Of a stretch of DNA of 64,000 nucleotides, positions 7,872 through 16,278 are shown in pieces. The notes beneath the pieces were generated by a model. That model ran no database searches. It worked only from the letters and a program-made list of their open reading frames with translations, and was not told the DNA's origin. Every line of letters begins with the position of its first letter. The stretch's first letter is position 1. Origin of the DNA: Oscillospiraceae bacterium (GTDB taxonomy: Bacteria; Bacillota; Clostridia; Oscillospirales; Oscillospiraceae); the NCBI GenBank assembly GCA_015068455.1, contig SVKO01000003.1:1-64000 (forward strand). The letters run 5' to 3'. The position numbers and the translations under genes are program-made.

Positions 7872-9136
7872 ATTTTTTGGGATTTTCCCCGAAGCAGAAG
7901 CTGGTGCTGACCTGGTGGATGCCGGGCGGGCGCTATGCCGGATACGAGGGGATCATCTGCGACGGAGCCGTGCGCAGCGGCAAGACCCTGTCCATGGGCC
8001 TGGGGTTCTTCCTCTGGTCCATGGCCCAGTTCGACGGCAGGCGCTTCGGCGTGTGCGGCAAGACCATCGCCTCGGTGCGGCGCAACGTGCTCTCGGAGCT
8101 GCTGCCCCGGCTGGAGGCCATGGGCTTCCGGGCGCAGGAAAAGCGCTCGGAGAACCGGCTCGAGCTGCGCTACGGCGGCCACACGAATGAATACTACCTC
8201 TTCGGCGGCCGGGACGAGGGCTCCGGCGCCCTGATCCAGGGCATCACCTTTGCGGGGATCCTGCTCGACGAGGTGGCCCTCATGCCCCGCAGCTTTGTAG
8301 AGCAGGCCTGCGCCCGCTGCTCGGTCACGGGCTCGCGGCTGTGGTTCAACTGCAATCCCGAGGGGCCGCGGCACTGGTTCTACACCGACTGGATCGGCCG
8401 GGCGAAGGCCCGAAAGCTGTTGTACCTGCACTTCACCATGGAGGACAATCCCTCCCTGAGCCCCGCCATCCGCCAGCGCTACCACCGGCTTTACTCCGGC
8501 GTATTCTACCGGCGGTTCGTGCTGGGCCAGTGGGCCGCCGCCGAGGGCAGGATCTACGACTTCTTCGATCCGACCCAGGCGCCGCCGCCCCCGCCGGGGC
8601 CATACGAGCGGCTGTGTATCTCCTGCGACTACGGCACGGTCAATCCCGCCTCCTTCGGCCTCTGGGCCAAGAAGGGGGAGATCTGGTACCGGATCGACGA
8701 ATTCTACTTCGATTCGCGCCGGGCCCAGCGGCAGATGACCGACGCGGAATACGCCGAGGCACTCAGGGAGCTCGCCGCCGGCCGGCCGGTGGACACAGTG
8801 GTGGTGGACCCGTCCGCCGCCAGCTTCATCACCACCCTGCGGGCGCAGGGCTGGAACGTGCGCAAGGCCGACAACGACGTGCTCTCCGGCATCCGCAGGA
8901 CCTCCAACCTGCTCAAATCCGGAAAAATCGTCATCTGCTCCAACTGCGCCGACTGCCTGCGGGAGACCGAGGAATACGTCTGGGACGTCGGCGCTGTCGG
9001 CCAGGACAAGGTCAAAAAGGAGCATGACCACGCCATGGACGACATGCGCTATTTCGTCACCACCATTTTATGCGAGGACCGCGCTCCCTTCGCCGCCTGC
9101 AGCGTGGCCAGGGGCGGTCACAAGGAGGGACTATGA
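7868..9136 (+). CDS. Phage terminase large subunit (ATPase-nuclease)
   Basis: A 422-residue packaging motor. The Walker A-like CDGAVRSGKTLSMG lies near residues 36-49, and Walker B is in the segment GILLDEVALMP. The C-terminal RNase H-like nuclease has acidic residues in SCDYGTVNPASFGLW, VVVDPSAASF and HDHAMDDMRYF. The start is TTG, overlapping the terS stop, which keeps the usual length. Intact catalytic motifs argue that DNA packaging is still possible in this otherwise reduced cluster. Confidence 0.92.
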   Translation: MNFLGFSPKQKLVLTWWMPGGRYAGYEGIICDGAVRSGKTLSMGLGFFLWSMAQFDGRRFGVCGKTIASVRRNVLSELLPRLEAMGFRAQEKRSENRLELRYGGHTNEYYLFGGRDEGSGALIQGITFAGILLDEVALMPRSFVEQACARCSVTGSRLWFNCNPEGPRHWFYTDWIGRAKARKLLYLHFTMEDNPSLSPAIRQRYHRLYSGVFYRRFVLGQWAAAEGRIYDFFDPTQAPPPPPGPYERLCISCDYGTVNPASFGLWAKKGEIWYRIDEFYFDSRRAQRQMTDAEYAEALRELAAGRPVDTVVVDPSAASFITTLRAQGWNVRKADNDVLSGIRRTSNLLKSGKIVICSNCADCLRETEEYVWDVGAVGQDKVKKEHDHAMDDMRYFVTTILCEDRAPFAACSVARGGHKEGL

Positions 9137-10254
9137 GGAAACGAAAACGCGAGGGGGCGAGCGCCGGGACCCAGCTCCGGGATGCGGCGTACCATCCCTA
9201 CCGGACGGCGCTCAGCTTCACGCCCCTGGGCACGCCGGAGCTGCGGCTCTACCGGGCCATGCGGGAGGCCATCCCGGTGCTGGACGCCGCCATCTTAAAG
9301 CTGGTGCGGCTGACGGGGGGCTTCACCGTGCGCTGCGCCGACGCGATCGCCGAGGCGGGCCTGCGGGAATTCCTGGCCCGGATGAGCTGCGGCCGGGGCC
9401 AGATCGGCATCGACAGCTTTTTGGACGCCTATCTCGACAGCCTGCTGACCTACGGCCGGGCCGTGGGGGAGATGGTGCTGGCCGGGGACCGCCTGCGGGC
9501 GGTGTGCTGGGGCGACGTCACCCAGATCCATGTGAAGGAGGGGGCTGGCCCCCTGGATATCACGCTGTGCGCCGCGGACAAGGGCGGACAGATCGTCCCC
9601 CTGCCCCGGCAGGAGCTGCTTTTGTTCACCACCCTGAACCCGGAGCCGGAGAACCCCTACGGGGTGTCGATCCTGCGGAGCATGCCGTTTCTGGCGGACG
9701 TGCTGCTGAAGATCTACGCCACCGTCGGCTCGAACTGGGAGCGGGCGGGGAACATCCGCTACAGCGTGGTCTACAAGCCGGGCGCCGACAGCCTGGATCA
9801 GCTCGGCGCCGGGGAGCGGGCCGCCCAGATGGCGGAGCAGTGGTCCAAGGCCATGCAGGAGACCGCCGACGGGGCCGTGCGCGACTTCGTGGCGGTGGGC
9901 GACGTGCAGATCCGGGCCATCGGGGCCGACGCGCCGGTGCTGGACTCGGAGGTGCCCGTGCGCCAGATCCTGGAGCAGCTGGTGGCCCGGACGGGGCTGC
10001 CGCCCTTCCTGCTGGGGCTGAGCTGGAACTCCACCGAGCGCATGTCCAGCCAGCAGGCGGATATGCTCACCAGCGAGCTCTGGGCCCTGCGCCGCACCCT
10101 GACGCCCACATTGGAGCGGATCTGCCGCACCTGGCTGGCCCTGGAGGGCTTCGGCGGAAAGGCCGAGATCGTCTGGGACGACATCAGCCTGCAGGACATG
10201 CTCGACGAGGCCAAGGCGGCATTTTACCGCGCGAAGGGAGGTGAGAGCGAATGA
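9133..10254 (+). CDS. Phage portal protein
   Basis: A 373-residue protein forming the dodecameric DNA-entry vertex of the capsid. Its position (after terL, before the protease) and segments such as NPYGVSILRSMPFLADVLLKI and RTGLPPFLLGLSWNSTERMS match short portal proteins of the SPP1/HK97-like class. The start at 9133 is set by AAGGAGG and overlaps the terL stop (4 bp). It is somewhat shorter than many portals (400-500 residues) but has no visible break. Confidence 0.82.
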   Translation: MRKRKREGASAGTQLRDAAYHPYRTALSFTPLGTPELRLYRAMREAIPVLDAAILKLVRLTGGFTVRCADAIAEAGLREFLARMSCGRGQIGIDSFLDAYLDSLLTYGRAVGEMVLAGDRLRAVCWGDVTQIHVKEGAGPLDITLCAADKGGQIVPLPRQELLLFTTLNPEPENPYGVSILRSMPFLADVLLKIYATVGSNWERAGNIRYSVVYKPGADSLDQLGAGERAAQMAEQWSKAMQETADGAVRDFVAVGDVQIRAIGADAPVLDSEVPVRQILEQLVARTGLPPFLLGLSWNSTERMSSQQADMLTSELWALRRTLTPTLERICRTWLALEGFGGKAEIVWDDISLQDMLDEAKAAFYRAKGGESE

Positions 10255-11096
10255 AAACGACCAAAGCCTGCACCCTGTGCAGCGGAGGCACCCCCACACC
10301 GGAGCAGCTGGAAAAAATCAACCGCCAGAGCAGGGCGGCGCTGACGGTGGAGCAGGTCTACTGCTTCTCCGTGCGCCTGTGCGACGACCGGCCAGACCGG
10401 GACAACGAGCGCTTTGATACCGACGCCCTGCCGCGTCTGGCGGAGCTGTTCATCGGAAAGACGGGCATCTGCGACCACTCCTGGAGCGCGAAGGATCAGG
10501 TGGCCCGGATCTTCGACGCCCGGACCGAGCCCGAGGGCGAGGCCACCATCCTGCGCGCCTGGGCCTACATGCTGCGGGGAGAACACACCGACCCCATCAT
10601 CGCCAACATCGAGGCGGGCATCCACCGCGAGGTCAGCGTGGGCTGCGCCATGGCCAAGACCCGCTGCTCCGTCTGCGGGGCAGACTACGGCAGCTGCGAG
10701 CACCGCAAGGGAGAAGTCTACGGCGGACAGACCTGCTGCTGCGTGCTGAGCGAGCCTGTGGACGCTTATGAATTCTCCTTCGTGGCCGTGCCCGCCCAGC
10801 CGGCGGCGGGGGTGATGAAGGGCTTCCGCGAGGACGGGAGCATTCAGAAAAACGCGGAGCTGGCCCGGCGCTACATGGCGTCCCTGCGCGCCGAGGGCGT
10901 CCGGCTGACTCTGGCCCTGGGCCTGGACGTGGACAAGTCCATTCTGGAGACCATGGCGGGCGCGTTGAATGAGGACCAGACCCGCGCCCTCAACGGGGCG
11001 CTGCGCACGATCTGGGACCGGAAATTCGCCTGCGTCACCCAGCTCCCCGCACCGAAGGAAGCCGCCTTCGGTTTCGGTACCGAATACATGATTTAA
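10251..11096 (+). CDS. Putative prohead protease / capsid scaffold protein
   Basis: A 281-residue protein in the prohead protease position between portal and capsid. The segments RDNERFDTDALPRL, HREVSVGCAM and YEFSFVAVPAQPAAGVMKGF match the core of head-maturation proteases. An inserted Cys-rich stretch (CSVCGADYGSCEH) could bind zinc. The C-terminal roughly 80 residues are helical and could act as scaffold. The ATG overlaps the portal stop. The exact protease family and catalytic residues were not verified. Confidence 0.72.
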   Translation: MKTTKACTLCSGGTPTPEQLEKINRQSRAALTVEQVYCFSVRLCDDRPDRDNERFDTDALPRLAELFIGKTGICDHSWSAKDQVARIFDARTEPEGEATILRAWAYMLRGEHTDPIIANIEAGIHREVSVGCAMAKTRCSVCGADYGSCEHRKGEVYGGQTCCCVLSEPVDAYEFSFVAVPAQPAAGVMKGFREDGSIQKNAELARRYMASLRAEGVRLTLALGLDVDKSILETMAGALNEDQTRALNGALRTIWDRKFACVTQLPAPKEAAFGFGTEYMI

Positions 11097-11111
11097 CAAG
11101 GAGGAACATCT

Positions 11112-11462
11112 ATGGCAACCCATTCCATCTCCATGCAGGGCATCGGGGCCCAGTGCCTCACCGCCAAGAAGGGCGCCGCGGCCACTGCGGGCTATCCCTG
11201 CCAGTTTTCAGCCAATGACACCGTGGCCGACGCCGCGAACAACGGCTCGTTCAGCGGCGTGGTCGCCGGCGTGCGGGGCGATCTCGTCACCGTGCAGTAC
11301 CGGGGCTTCGTGACCCTGCCCTATTCCGGCACCGCGCCCAGCGTGGGCTACGGCATCCTGGCGGCCGACGGCGCGGGCGGCGTCAAGGGCGCCCAGAGCG
11401 GCGAGAGCTATCTCATCGTGAACGTGGACACCACCGCAAAAACCGTCTGCGTACTGCTGTAA
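11112..11462 (+). CDS. Capsid decoration-like protein
   Basis: A 116-residue, Gly/Ala/Val-rich beta protein directly before the major capsid gene, where DUF2190-type decoration or head-stabilising proteins sit. The segments GSFSGVVAGVRGDLVTVQYRGFV and VGYGILAADGAGGVK fit that family. AAGGAGG precedes the start. It would trim or stabilise the mature shell. Assignment rests on position and size more than on diagnostic residues. Confidence 0.65.
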   Translation: MATHSISMQGIGAQCLTAKKGAAATAGYPCQFSANDTVADAANNGSFSGVVAGVRGDLVTVQYRGFVTLPYSGTAPSVGYGILAADGAGGVKGAQSGESYLIVNVDTTAKTVCVLL

Positions 11463-11473
11463 GGAGGAATATC

Positions 11474-12499
11474 ATGGCATTTGACAATATCCGTCTGGAA
11501 AAAAGCATGTACCGCGAGGCCGGCAAGACCTTTACCCAGGTGCTTGAAAGCCTCGACGCCAGCGAAAACTACCGCGGCACCGCCCTGGAGCACACCGACG
11601 CTTTCCAGCGTCAGCTCAGCCGTTTCGGCATCGCCTGCAAGGGCCCCCGGTCCTCGCAGGTGGAGAAATTCTTCGCAACCTTCCAGTCCGCCGTCCTCTT
11701 CCCGGAATATGTGGCCCGGTGCGTGCGCCAGGGCATGGAGGAGAACGACATCCTGCCGGCCATCTGCGCCACCACCACCGTGATCGACGCCATGGACTAC
11801 CGCGCCATCTACTCCGTGCCCACCGAGGATGAGAAGTCGCTCAAGTCCGTGGGCGAGGGCGCGCAGATCCCCGCCACCACCATCCGCACCAAGGAAAACC
11901 TCATCAAGCTCCACAAGCGCGGCCGGATGCTGGTGGCCTCCTATGAGGCGATCCGCTTCCAGAAGCTGGATCTGTTCTCGGTCATGCTGCGCCAGATCGG
12001 CGCACAGATCCAGGCCCAGCATGTGGCCGACGCCGTGGACGTGCTGGTAAACGGCGACGGCAACAACAACGCCGCCACCGCCTACGCCGTGGGCACCAGC
12101 CCCATCGGCGGCACCTCCGGCACCCTGACCTACGACGAGCTGGTGGAATTCTGGGCGCAGTTCGATCCCTATGAGATGAACACCATGATCGCCCCCACCT
12201 CCGGCTTCCTGGCGCTTTTGAAGCTCGACGAGCTGCAGAACCCCCTGACGGGGCTCAACTTCCAGGGCACCGGCAAGCTGGAGAATCCCCTGGGCGCCCA
12301 GCTGCTGCGCTCCGACGCCGTGGCCTCCGGCAAGCTCCTGGGCCTCGACCGGCGCTATGCCCTGGAGATGGTCTGCGCGGGAGACGTCAGCGTCGAATTC
12401 GACAAGCTCATCGACCGTCAGCTTGAGCGGGCTGCCATCAGTTCCATCTCGGGCTTTGCCAAGATCTGTGACAACGCCAGCGCCAGCCTGACCATCTGA
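11474..12499 (+). CDS. Major capsid protein
   Basis: A 341-residue shell protein with HK97-fold hallmarks: a helical N-terminus that would be cleaved by the upstream protease, the segment SVGEGAQIPATTIRTKENLIKLHKRGRMLVASYEAIR, and a C-terminal strand region ending near DKLIDRQLERAAISS. AAGGAGG lies 6 bp before the ATG. Position after protease and decoration protein is canonical. No frame damage is visible. Confidence 0.88.
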   Translation: MAFDNIRLEKSMYREAGKTFTQVLESLDASENYRGTALEHTDAFQRQLSRFGIACKGPRSSQVEKFFATFQSAVLFPEYVARCVRQGMEENDILPAICATTTVIDAMDYRAIYSVPTEDEKSLKSVGEGAQIPATTIRTKENLIKLHKRGRMLVASYEAIRFQKLDLFSVMLRQIGAQIQAQHVADAVDVLVNGDGNNNAATAYAVGTSPIGGTSGTLTYDELVEFWAQFDPYEMNTMIAPTSGFLALLKLDELQNPLTGLNFQGTGKLENPLGAQLLRSDAVASGKLLGLDRRYALEMVCAGDVSVEFDKLIDRQLERAAISSISGFAKICDNASASLTI

Positions 12500-12500
12500 T

Positions 12501-12851
12501 ATGACCAGGCTGGAGGACATCACGGCCACCGCACAGGTGTTCGCGGGCAGCCTCAACGACGCACAGCGCTCCGTCCTGGAGCGCCTGTGCGCCGGCGCAG
12601 ACAGCGACCTGTGCGGTCGGCTGCGCGATGGCGTCACCCCCGCCGACTGCTACGACAGCTATGTGTGCGCGGCGGCGTGGCTGGCCCTGTCCCAGTTTCA
12701 GACCGTCCGGGACGGGGGCGTGGAGGCCTTTACGGCCGGCACCTTCTCCGTCCGCCGGGGCGGCGGCGCATCGGATGCGTATGTCGCTCGGGCAGAAGCG
12801 CTGATGACGCCCTATCTGCGCGACGGACGCTTCGACTTCCGGAGGGTCTGA
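12501..12851 (+). CDS. Head-tail connector protein
   Basis: A 116-residue protein immediately after the capsid gene, with the helical profile of gp6/YqbG-like connector proteins that sit under the portal (RLEDITATAQVFAGSLNDAQRSVLERLCAGA, then a C-terminal YLRDGRFDFRRV). One base separates it from the capsid stop, so it is probably translated by coupling. Function is inferred from position and size. Confidence 0.68.
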   Translation: MTRLEDITATAQVFAGSLNDAQRSVLERLCAGADSDLCGRLRDGVTPADCYDSYVCAAAWLALSQFQTVRDGGVEAFTAGTFSVRRGGGASDAYVARAEALMTPYLRDGRFDFRRV

Positions 12852-12853
12852 CG

Positions 12854-13192
12854 GTGCGGGAGATCTTGGAAGGCATCATCGCGCATTACGGCTCCGCTGT
12901 CACTGCGGTGCGCAATGGGCAGGAGCGCGGCTTCCGCGCCTTCCTGCAGCTTGTCACCAGCAAGAGCTGGCAGAACATGGAGCGGGTTTTCGGGCCCCTG
13001 GGGGAGATCCCCCGGGGCCAGTACCTCTATCTGGGCCCCGCGGAGGAGGATATCTCCGGGGCAGAATACCTGCGCTGTGCAGGCGTCGATTATGTCGTGC
13101 GGCGGGCGGAGCCCATTTACGTGGGCGACGAGGCGCTGTACATCTGGGGCCTGTGCGTGCGAAAGGGGGCGGACGATCCATGGTCGAGCTGA
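12854..13192 (+). CDS. Head-tail joining protein (putative)
   Basis: A 112-residue protein starting at GTG two bases after the previous stop; the longer upstream frame is a shadow of the connector gene. The segment LYLGPAEEDISGAEYLRCAGVDYVVRRAEPIYVGDEALYIWGL resembles small stopper or YqbH-like minor proteins between connector and tail-terminator genes. I cannot name a family with certainty. Confidence 0.6.
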   Translation: MREILEGIIAHYGSAVTAVRNGQERGFRAFLQLVTSKSWQNMERVFGPLGEIPRGQYLYLGPAEEDISGAEYLRCAGVDYVVRRAEPIYVGDEALYIWGLCVRKGADDPWSS

Positions 13193-13653
13193 CGCAGGCC
13201 TTCGTAACGGCCCTGAGCGCGGCGGGCATCCATGCGGTCGCCGCCCGGCCCGCGGCCGTTTCGCCGCGGCTGAAGCGCTGTGCCGTGGCCGTGGGTGTGG
13301 ACAAGCTGGAGCGCACGCCCGGCGGACTGGGCGCCTATCTGGGCATCCAGGATGGCCGGGAGCTCTACGGCATGCGCCTGCGGGCAACGGTGCAGCTGGA
13401 TGTGCTGGGGCCCGCGAGCGCCGGCGCGGCCGGCTGCCGCGCGGAGCTTGACCGCGTCGGTCAGGCGCTGGAGCAGGGCGTGGAGGGCGTCGGCATCCTC
13501 TCGATCACCGCCCGGGAGCCGGAATACGATCCCGTGGGCGACTGCTTCGCCGCCCGTCTGGAGGCGGAATGCCGGTGCTGGCTGTGTGCCGAAGCGGCCC
13601 CGGACGAGACTCCGACGCTGACACATTTCATTTTGAAAGGAGCGCTCACATGA
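13180..13653 (+). CDS. Tail terminator / minor tail protein (putative)
   Basis: A 157-residue protein overlapping the previous gene by 13 bp and the sheath gene by 4 bp (ATGA). Position directly before the sheath fits a tail-completion or tail-terminator protein (YqbJ-like), which caps the tube and joins it to the head. The sequence is an alpha/beta mix with no obvious catalytic motif. Confidence 0.6.
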   Translation: MVELTQAFVTALSAAGIHAVAARPAAVSPRLKRCAVAVGVDKLERTPGGLGAYLGIQDGRELYGMRLRATVQLDVLGPASAGAAGCRAELDRVGQALEQGVEGVGILSITAREPEYDPVGDCFAARLEAECRCWLCAEAAPDETPTLTHFILKGALT

Positions 13654-14684
13654 GCATCACCTATCATGAACGCCCCGGCGTCTACGTGGAATATGACACC
13701 ACCGGCCGCACCGCGGCGGGCAAACGCAGGGTGGCGGGGATCGCCGCCCTGAGCACCGGCAGCGGCGCGTACCGGTTTACGACGGTGCAGAGCGCGTTGG
13801 CGGTTTTCCCGGCGTCCACTACGGCGGGAAAAATGCTCGCCCTCGCCTTTCAGAACGGGGCGGCCACGGTGGCCTTCGTCCCCGTGGCAGGCGCCCAGGG
13901 CTACGAGGCCGCCTTTGAGCGGCTGCTGACGACCTGCGAGGCGGACGTCATTGCCACGGACTGCTCGGATGCAGACGCCCTTTCCGCCCTGGGCGCGGCG
14001 CTGTGCACCCAGGGAACCAGGGAGTGCGTCGCCTTTGCCGGACTGTCCGATCCCAGCCTGGCGGAGCTGCGCAATCTGGCAGAGGCACTCAACTGCGAAC
14101 GGCTGGGGCTGCTGGGCCCGGACGTGCGCTATGCCGGGGAGACGTCCTTCGGCGGCGGCTGCCTCGCGGCGGCGGCCATGGCCGGGCTGGTGTGCGCCCA
14201 GGACGATCCCGCCCTGCCCCTGAGCGGAGCGGCGCTTCAGGGACTTGACGCGGTCAGCACGGCGCTGGTCGAGAGCGAGATCGATACTTTGGTGCACGCC
14301 GGGGTAATCCCCCTGGAGCAGGTGGGCGGCCAGGTGCGCATTATCCGGGCCGTCACCACCCGCACTGCCACCGAGGGCGTGCCCGACGCCACCTGGCGGG
14401 AGCTGTCCACGGTGATGATCGTGGACGACGTGATCCCCGCGGTGCGCGATGCTCTGTCGGCCAAATTCCTGCGCCGGAAGAACACCGCCGTGACCCGCAA
14501 CGCCATCCGCGCCCAGACGGCCATCATCCTGGACGACCGGGTGCGCCGGCAGATCATCGAGGAATATGACAGCCTGACGGTGGAGCCGGTGGAGGGGGAC
14601 CCCACGGCCTGCGCGGTATCCTTTTCCTTCGGGATCGTCCAGGGCCTGCTGCGCATCCATCTGTATGCCCACATTCTCGTGTAA
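13650..14684 (+). CDS. Contractile tail sheath protein
   Basis: A 344-residue sheath protein of the XkdK/Phage_sheath_1 group. It starts with the typical N-terminal linker SITYHERPGVYVEYDTTGRTAAG; the middle has a variable domain, and the C-terminal conserved region includes ITRNAIRAQ-like and EEYDSLTVEPVEGDPTACAVSFSFGIVQGL. The C-terminal strand is required for the extended mesh and is present. It is shorter than most phage sheaths (400-500 residues) and near the minimal form. Presence of a sheath makes this a contractile system. Confidence 0.88.
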   Translation: MSITYHERPGVYVEYDTTGRTAAGKRRVAGIAALSTGSGAYRFTTVQSALAVFPASTTAGKMLALAFQNGAATVAFVPVAGAQGYEAAFERLLTTCEADVIATDCSDADALSALGAALCTQGTRECVAFAGLSDPSLAELRNLAEALNCERLGLLGPDVRYAGETSFGGGCLAAAAMAGLVCAQDDPALPLSGAALQGLDAVSTALVESEIDTLVHAGVIPLEQVGGQVRIIRAVTTRTATEGVPDATWRELSTVMIVDDVIPAVRDALSAKFLRRKNTAVTRNAIRAQTAIILDDRVRRQIIEEYDSLTVEPVEGDPTACAVSFSFGIVQGLLRIHLYAHILV

Positions 14685-14693
14685 GGAGGAGCC

Positions 14694-15080
14694 ATGATCC
14701 GAAAGATTCCCACCTCCGCCGACATCTATCTGGAGGTCGACGGGGTCAAAGTGGCCGTGGTGCAGAGCTACCGCGCGGTGACCACCCGCAAAAGCCGCGC
14801 CGTGGAGGCCTTCGGCCAGGAGGAGCCCGTGGCCACGGTGCGCGGGGCCAGCCGGTATGTGCTGGAGCTGAGCCGGCTCTACGCCACGGACGACGCCATC
14901 CGCGACGGCATCGATTTCGCTGCCCTGGACGGTTTCTCGCTGGTGATCAACAAGCCGGACCGCTCGATCATCTACTATGACTGCCAGTGGCAGGAGCTCT
15001 CCGAAAGCGCGGAGGTCGGCGGCATGGTGCTCGAACAGGTGAGTATCGTGGCCGGCCACCGCACGGAGCTGCCGCACTGA
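14694..15080 (+). CDS. Tail tube protein
   Basis: A 128-residue inner tube protein of the XkdM-like group, placed directly after the sheath as in PBSX. The N-terminal segment IRKIPTSADIYLEVDGVKVAVVQSYRAVTTRKSRAVEAFGQEEPVA is typical of the tube fold. AAGGAGG precedes the ATG. It polymerises inside the sheath and is the spike-carrying conduit. Confidence 0.82.
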   Translation: MIRKIPTSADIYLEVDGVKVAVVQSYRAVTTRKSRAVEAFGQEEPVATVRGASRYVLELSRLYATDDAIRDGIDFAALDGFSLVINKPDRSIIYYDCQWQELSESAEVGGMVLEQVSIVAGHRTELPH

Positions 15081-15081
15081 G

Positions 15082-15447
15082 ATGAAAACGCTGCTGTCGA
15101 ATTATCTCCACGGGGCCGGGACCCTGCAGGCCGTGCGCGCCGCCGGTGATTTCGAAGCGCTGTGCCTTGCCGTGCGGGAAGACCGGGCGGGACGGCTGCG
15201 CTGGAAGCTCCACCGGCGGCTCGGACTGGCGCCGTGGACAGGCGCGCCCGGACGGGACGAATACCTCTACGCCCTGGCGCAGTTTCAGGCAGATCTGGAA
15301 GAAGCAATGGAAAATCTGTGCCCTGCCTGCCGCGAGCGGACTGACGGGGCGCGCTGCCGGGCCTGCGGGGCGGCGATCCCCACGGAAAACCCGGACTTTG
15401 ACGAGTCGAGATTTGAGGAACTGAAGCATGACGGATCTGCCCTTTGA
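15082..15447 (+). CDS. Zinc-ribbon orphan in tail cluster
   Basis: A 121-residue protein one base after the tube gene, at the slot usually held by a tail-assembly chaperone (XkdN). The N-terminal half is helical and basic; the C-terminal third has a zinc ribbon CPACRERTDGARCRACGAAIP (four Cys). I do not recognise a named family. It overlaps the next gene by 20 bp. It could be a chaperone or an unusual tail component. A zinc ribbon is not a normal chaperone feature. Confidence 0.6.
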   Translation: MKTLLSNYLHGAGTLQAVRAAGDFEALCLAVREDRAGRLRWKLHRRLGLAPWTGAPGRDEYLYALAQFQADLEEAMENLCPACRERTDGARCRACGAAIPTENPDFDESRFEELKHDGSAL

Positions 15448-15736
15448 ACATGACAGCGTTGAGCTCATCGATGCCTGCGTCCAGGCGCTGGCGTCGATCG
15501 GGCCATGTGAGCCGGCCGCCGTCCGGGAGAAGTCGCCACGGACGGAAGAGACGCTTTTCCGCGCCGCCGCGGCGCTGCAGCCGCTGGACGGAACGTCCGC
15601 GCCGGTGATGGGACGCCCGACGGAGGCGGCGGAAGAGGAGATCTATGCGTGGGAGATCCCGCCCGGGCGCGTGTTTGCGGCGGACGCCGAGACGATCTCC
15701 CGGGCCGTCGAGCGCGACGCCCGGCGGTATGAGTAA
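15428..15736 (+). CDS. Small unknown protein in tape-measure slot
   Basis: A 102-residue acidic protein, residues 1-75 low in structure, ending in a conserved-looking helix FAADAETISRAVERDARRYE. It occupies the space between the chaperone position and the LysM baseplate gene, where contractile phages have a tape measure of 500-1500 residues. It is far too short for that role. Whether it substitutes functionally cannot be told from sequence. AAGGAGG follows for the next gene. Confidence 0.6.
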   Translation: MTDLPFEHDSVELIDACVQALASIGPCEPAAVREKSPRTEETLFRAAAALQPLDGTSAPVMGRPTEAAEEEIYAWEIPPGRVFAADAETISRAVERDARRYE

Positions 15737-15750
15737 AAAGGAGGAAATCG

Positions 15751-16278
15751 ATGCTCAGCGCAATGCGCTATAAGGATTTCACCTGGCCCCACAACCCCAG
15801 GACCTTCCACGTGCTGTGGCGCAGACGGGTGTGCGTGCTGGATGCGCCCGGCGGGCGCTACCACGTCCAGGAGCTGGGCAGGACCTGCCGGATCTTCCGC
15901 GGTGCGGGGGAATTCTGCGGGCCGGACGCCTACGCCCAGTTTGAACGGCTGGCGCGGACATTCCTTCGGGATGGGCCGGGAGAACTGATCCATCCGGTCT
16001 GGCACAGCTTTTTCGTCTATTTTACCCGGCTGGAGCTGACCCAGGAGCCCCGCAGCGACTACGTGGCCTATGCGTTTGAATTCACCGAGACCCGGGGCTA
16101 CGACACCGGGGCGCAGCGCAAGGGCGTTGCCGGGGAGCGCTGGACCGTACAGCCGGGGGACACCCTCTGGTCCATTGCTGCCCGCTTCGGAACGGACGTT
16201 GGGGCGCTGCTGGAAGCAAATCCGGAAATCTCCGATCCCAACGCCCTGCGGGTCGGTCAGGAGGTCATCGTGGAATGA
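15751..16278 (+). CDS. LysM-domain baseplate protein (XkdP-like)
   Basis: A 175-residue protein with an N-terminal baseplate-hub region (residues 1-125) and a C-terminal LysM domain (VQPGDTLWSIAARFGTDVGALLEANPEI, residues 130-175). LysM binds peptidoglycan, and in PBSX-like tails this protein sits in the baseplate wedge/hub. It ends in an ATGA overlap with the next gene. Its presence right after two tiny genes is what shows that the tape measure is absent. Confidence 0.82.
   Translation: MLSAMRYKDFTWPHNPRTFHVLWRRRVCVLDAPGGRYHVQELGRTCRIFRGAGEFCGPDAYAQFERLARTFLRDGPGELIHPVWHSFFVYFTRLELTQEPRSDYVAYAFEFTETRGYDTGAQRKGVAGERWTVQPGDTLWSIAARFGTDVGALLEANPEISDPNALRVGQEVIVE

Noticed and set aside
7457-9031. 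524-codon minus-strand frame across the terminase genes
   Set aside because: Composition artefact; terS and terL on + carry the catalytic motifs.
13461-15077. 538-codon minus-strand frame across the sheath and tube genes
   Set aside because: Shadow of GC-rich + strand genes with intact ribosome binding sites, overlaps and family signatures.
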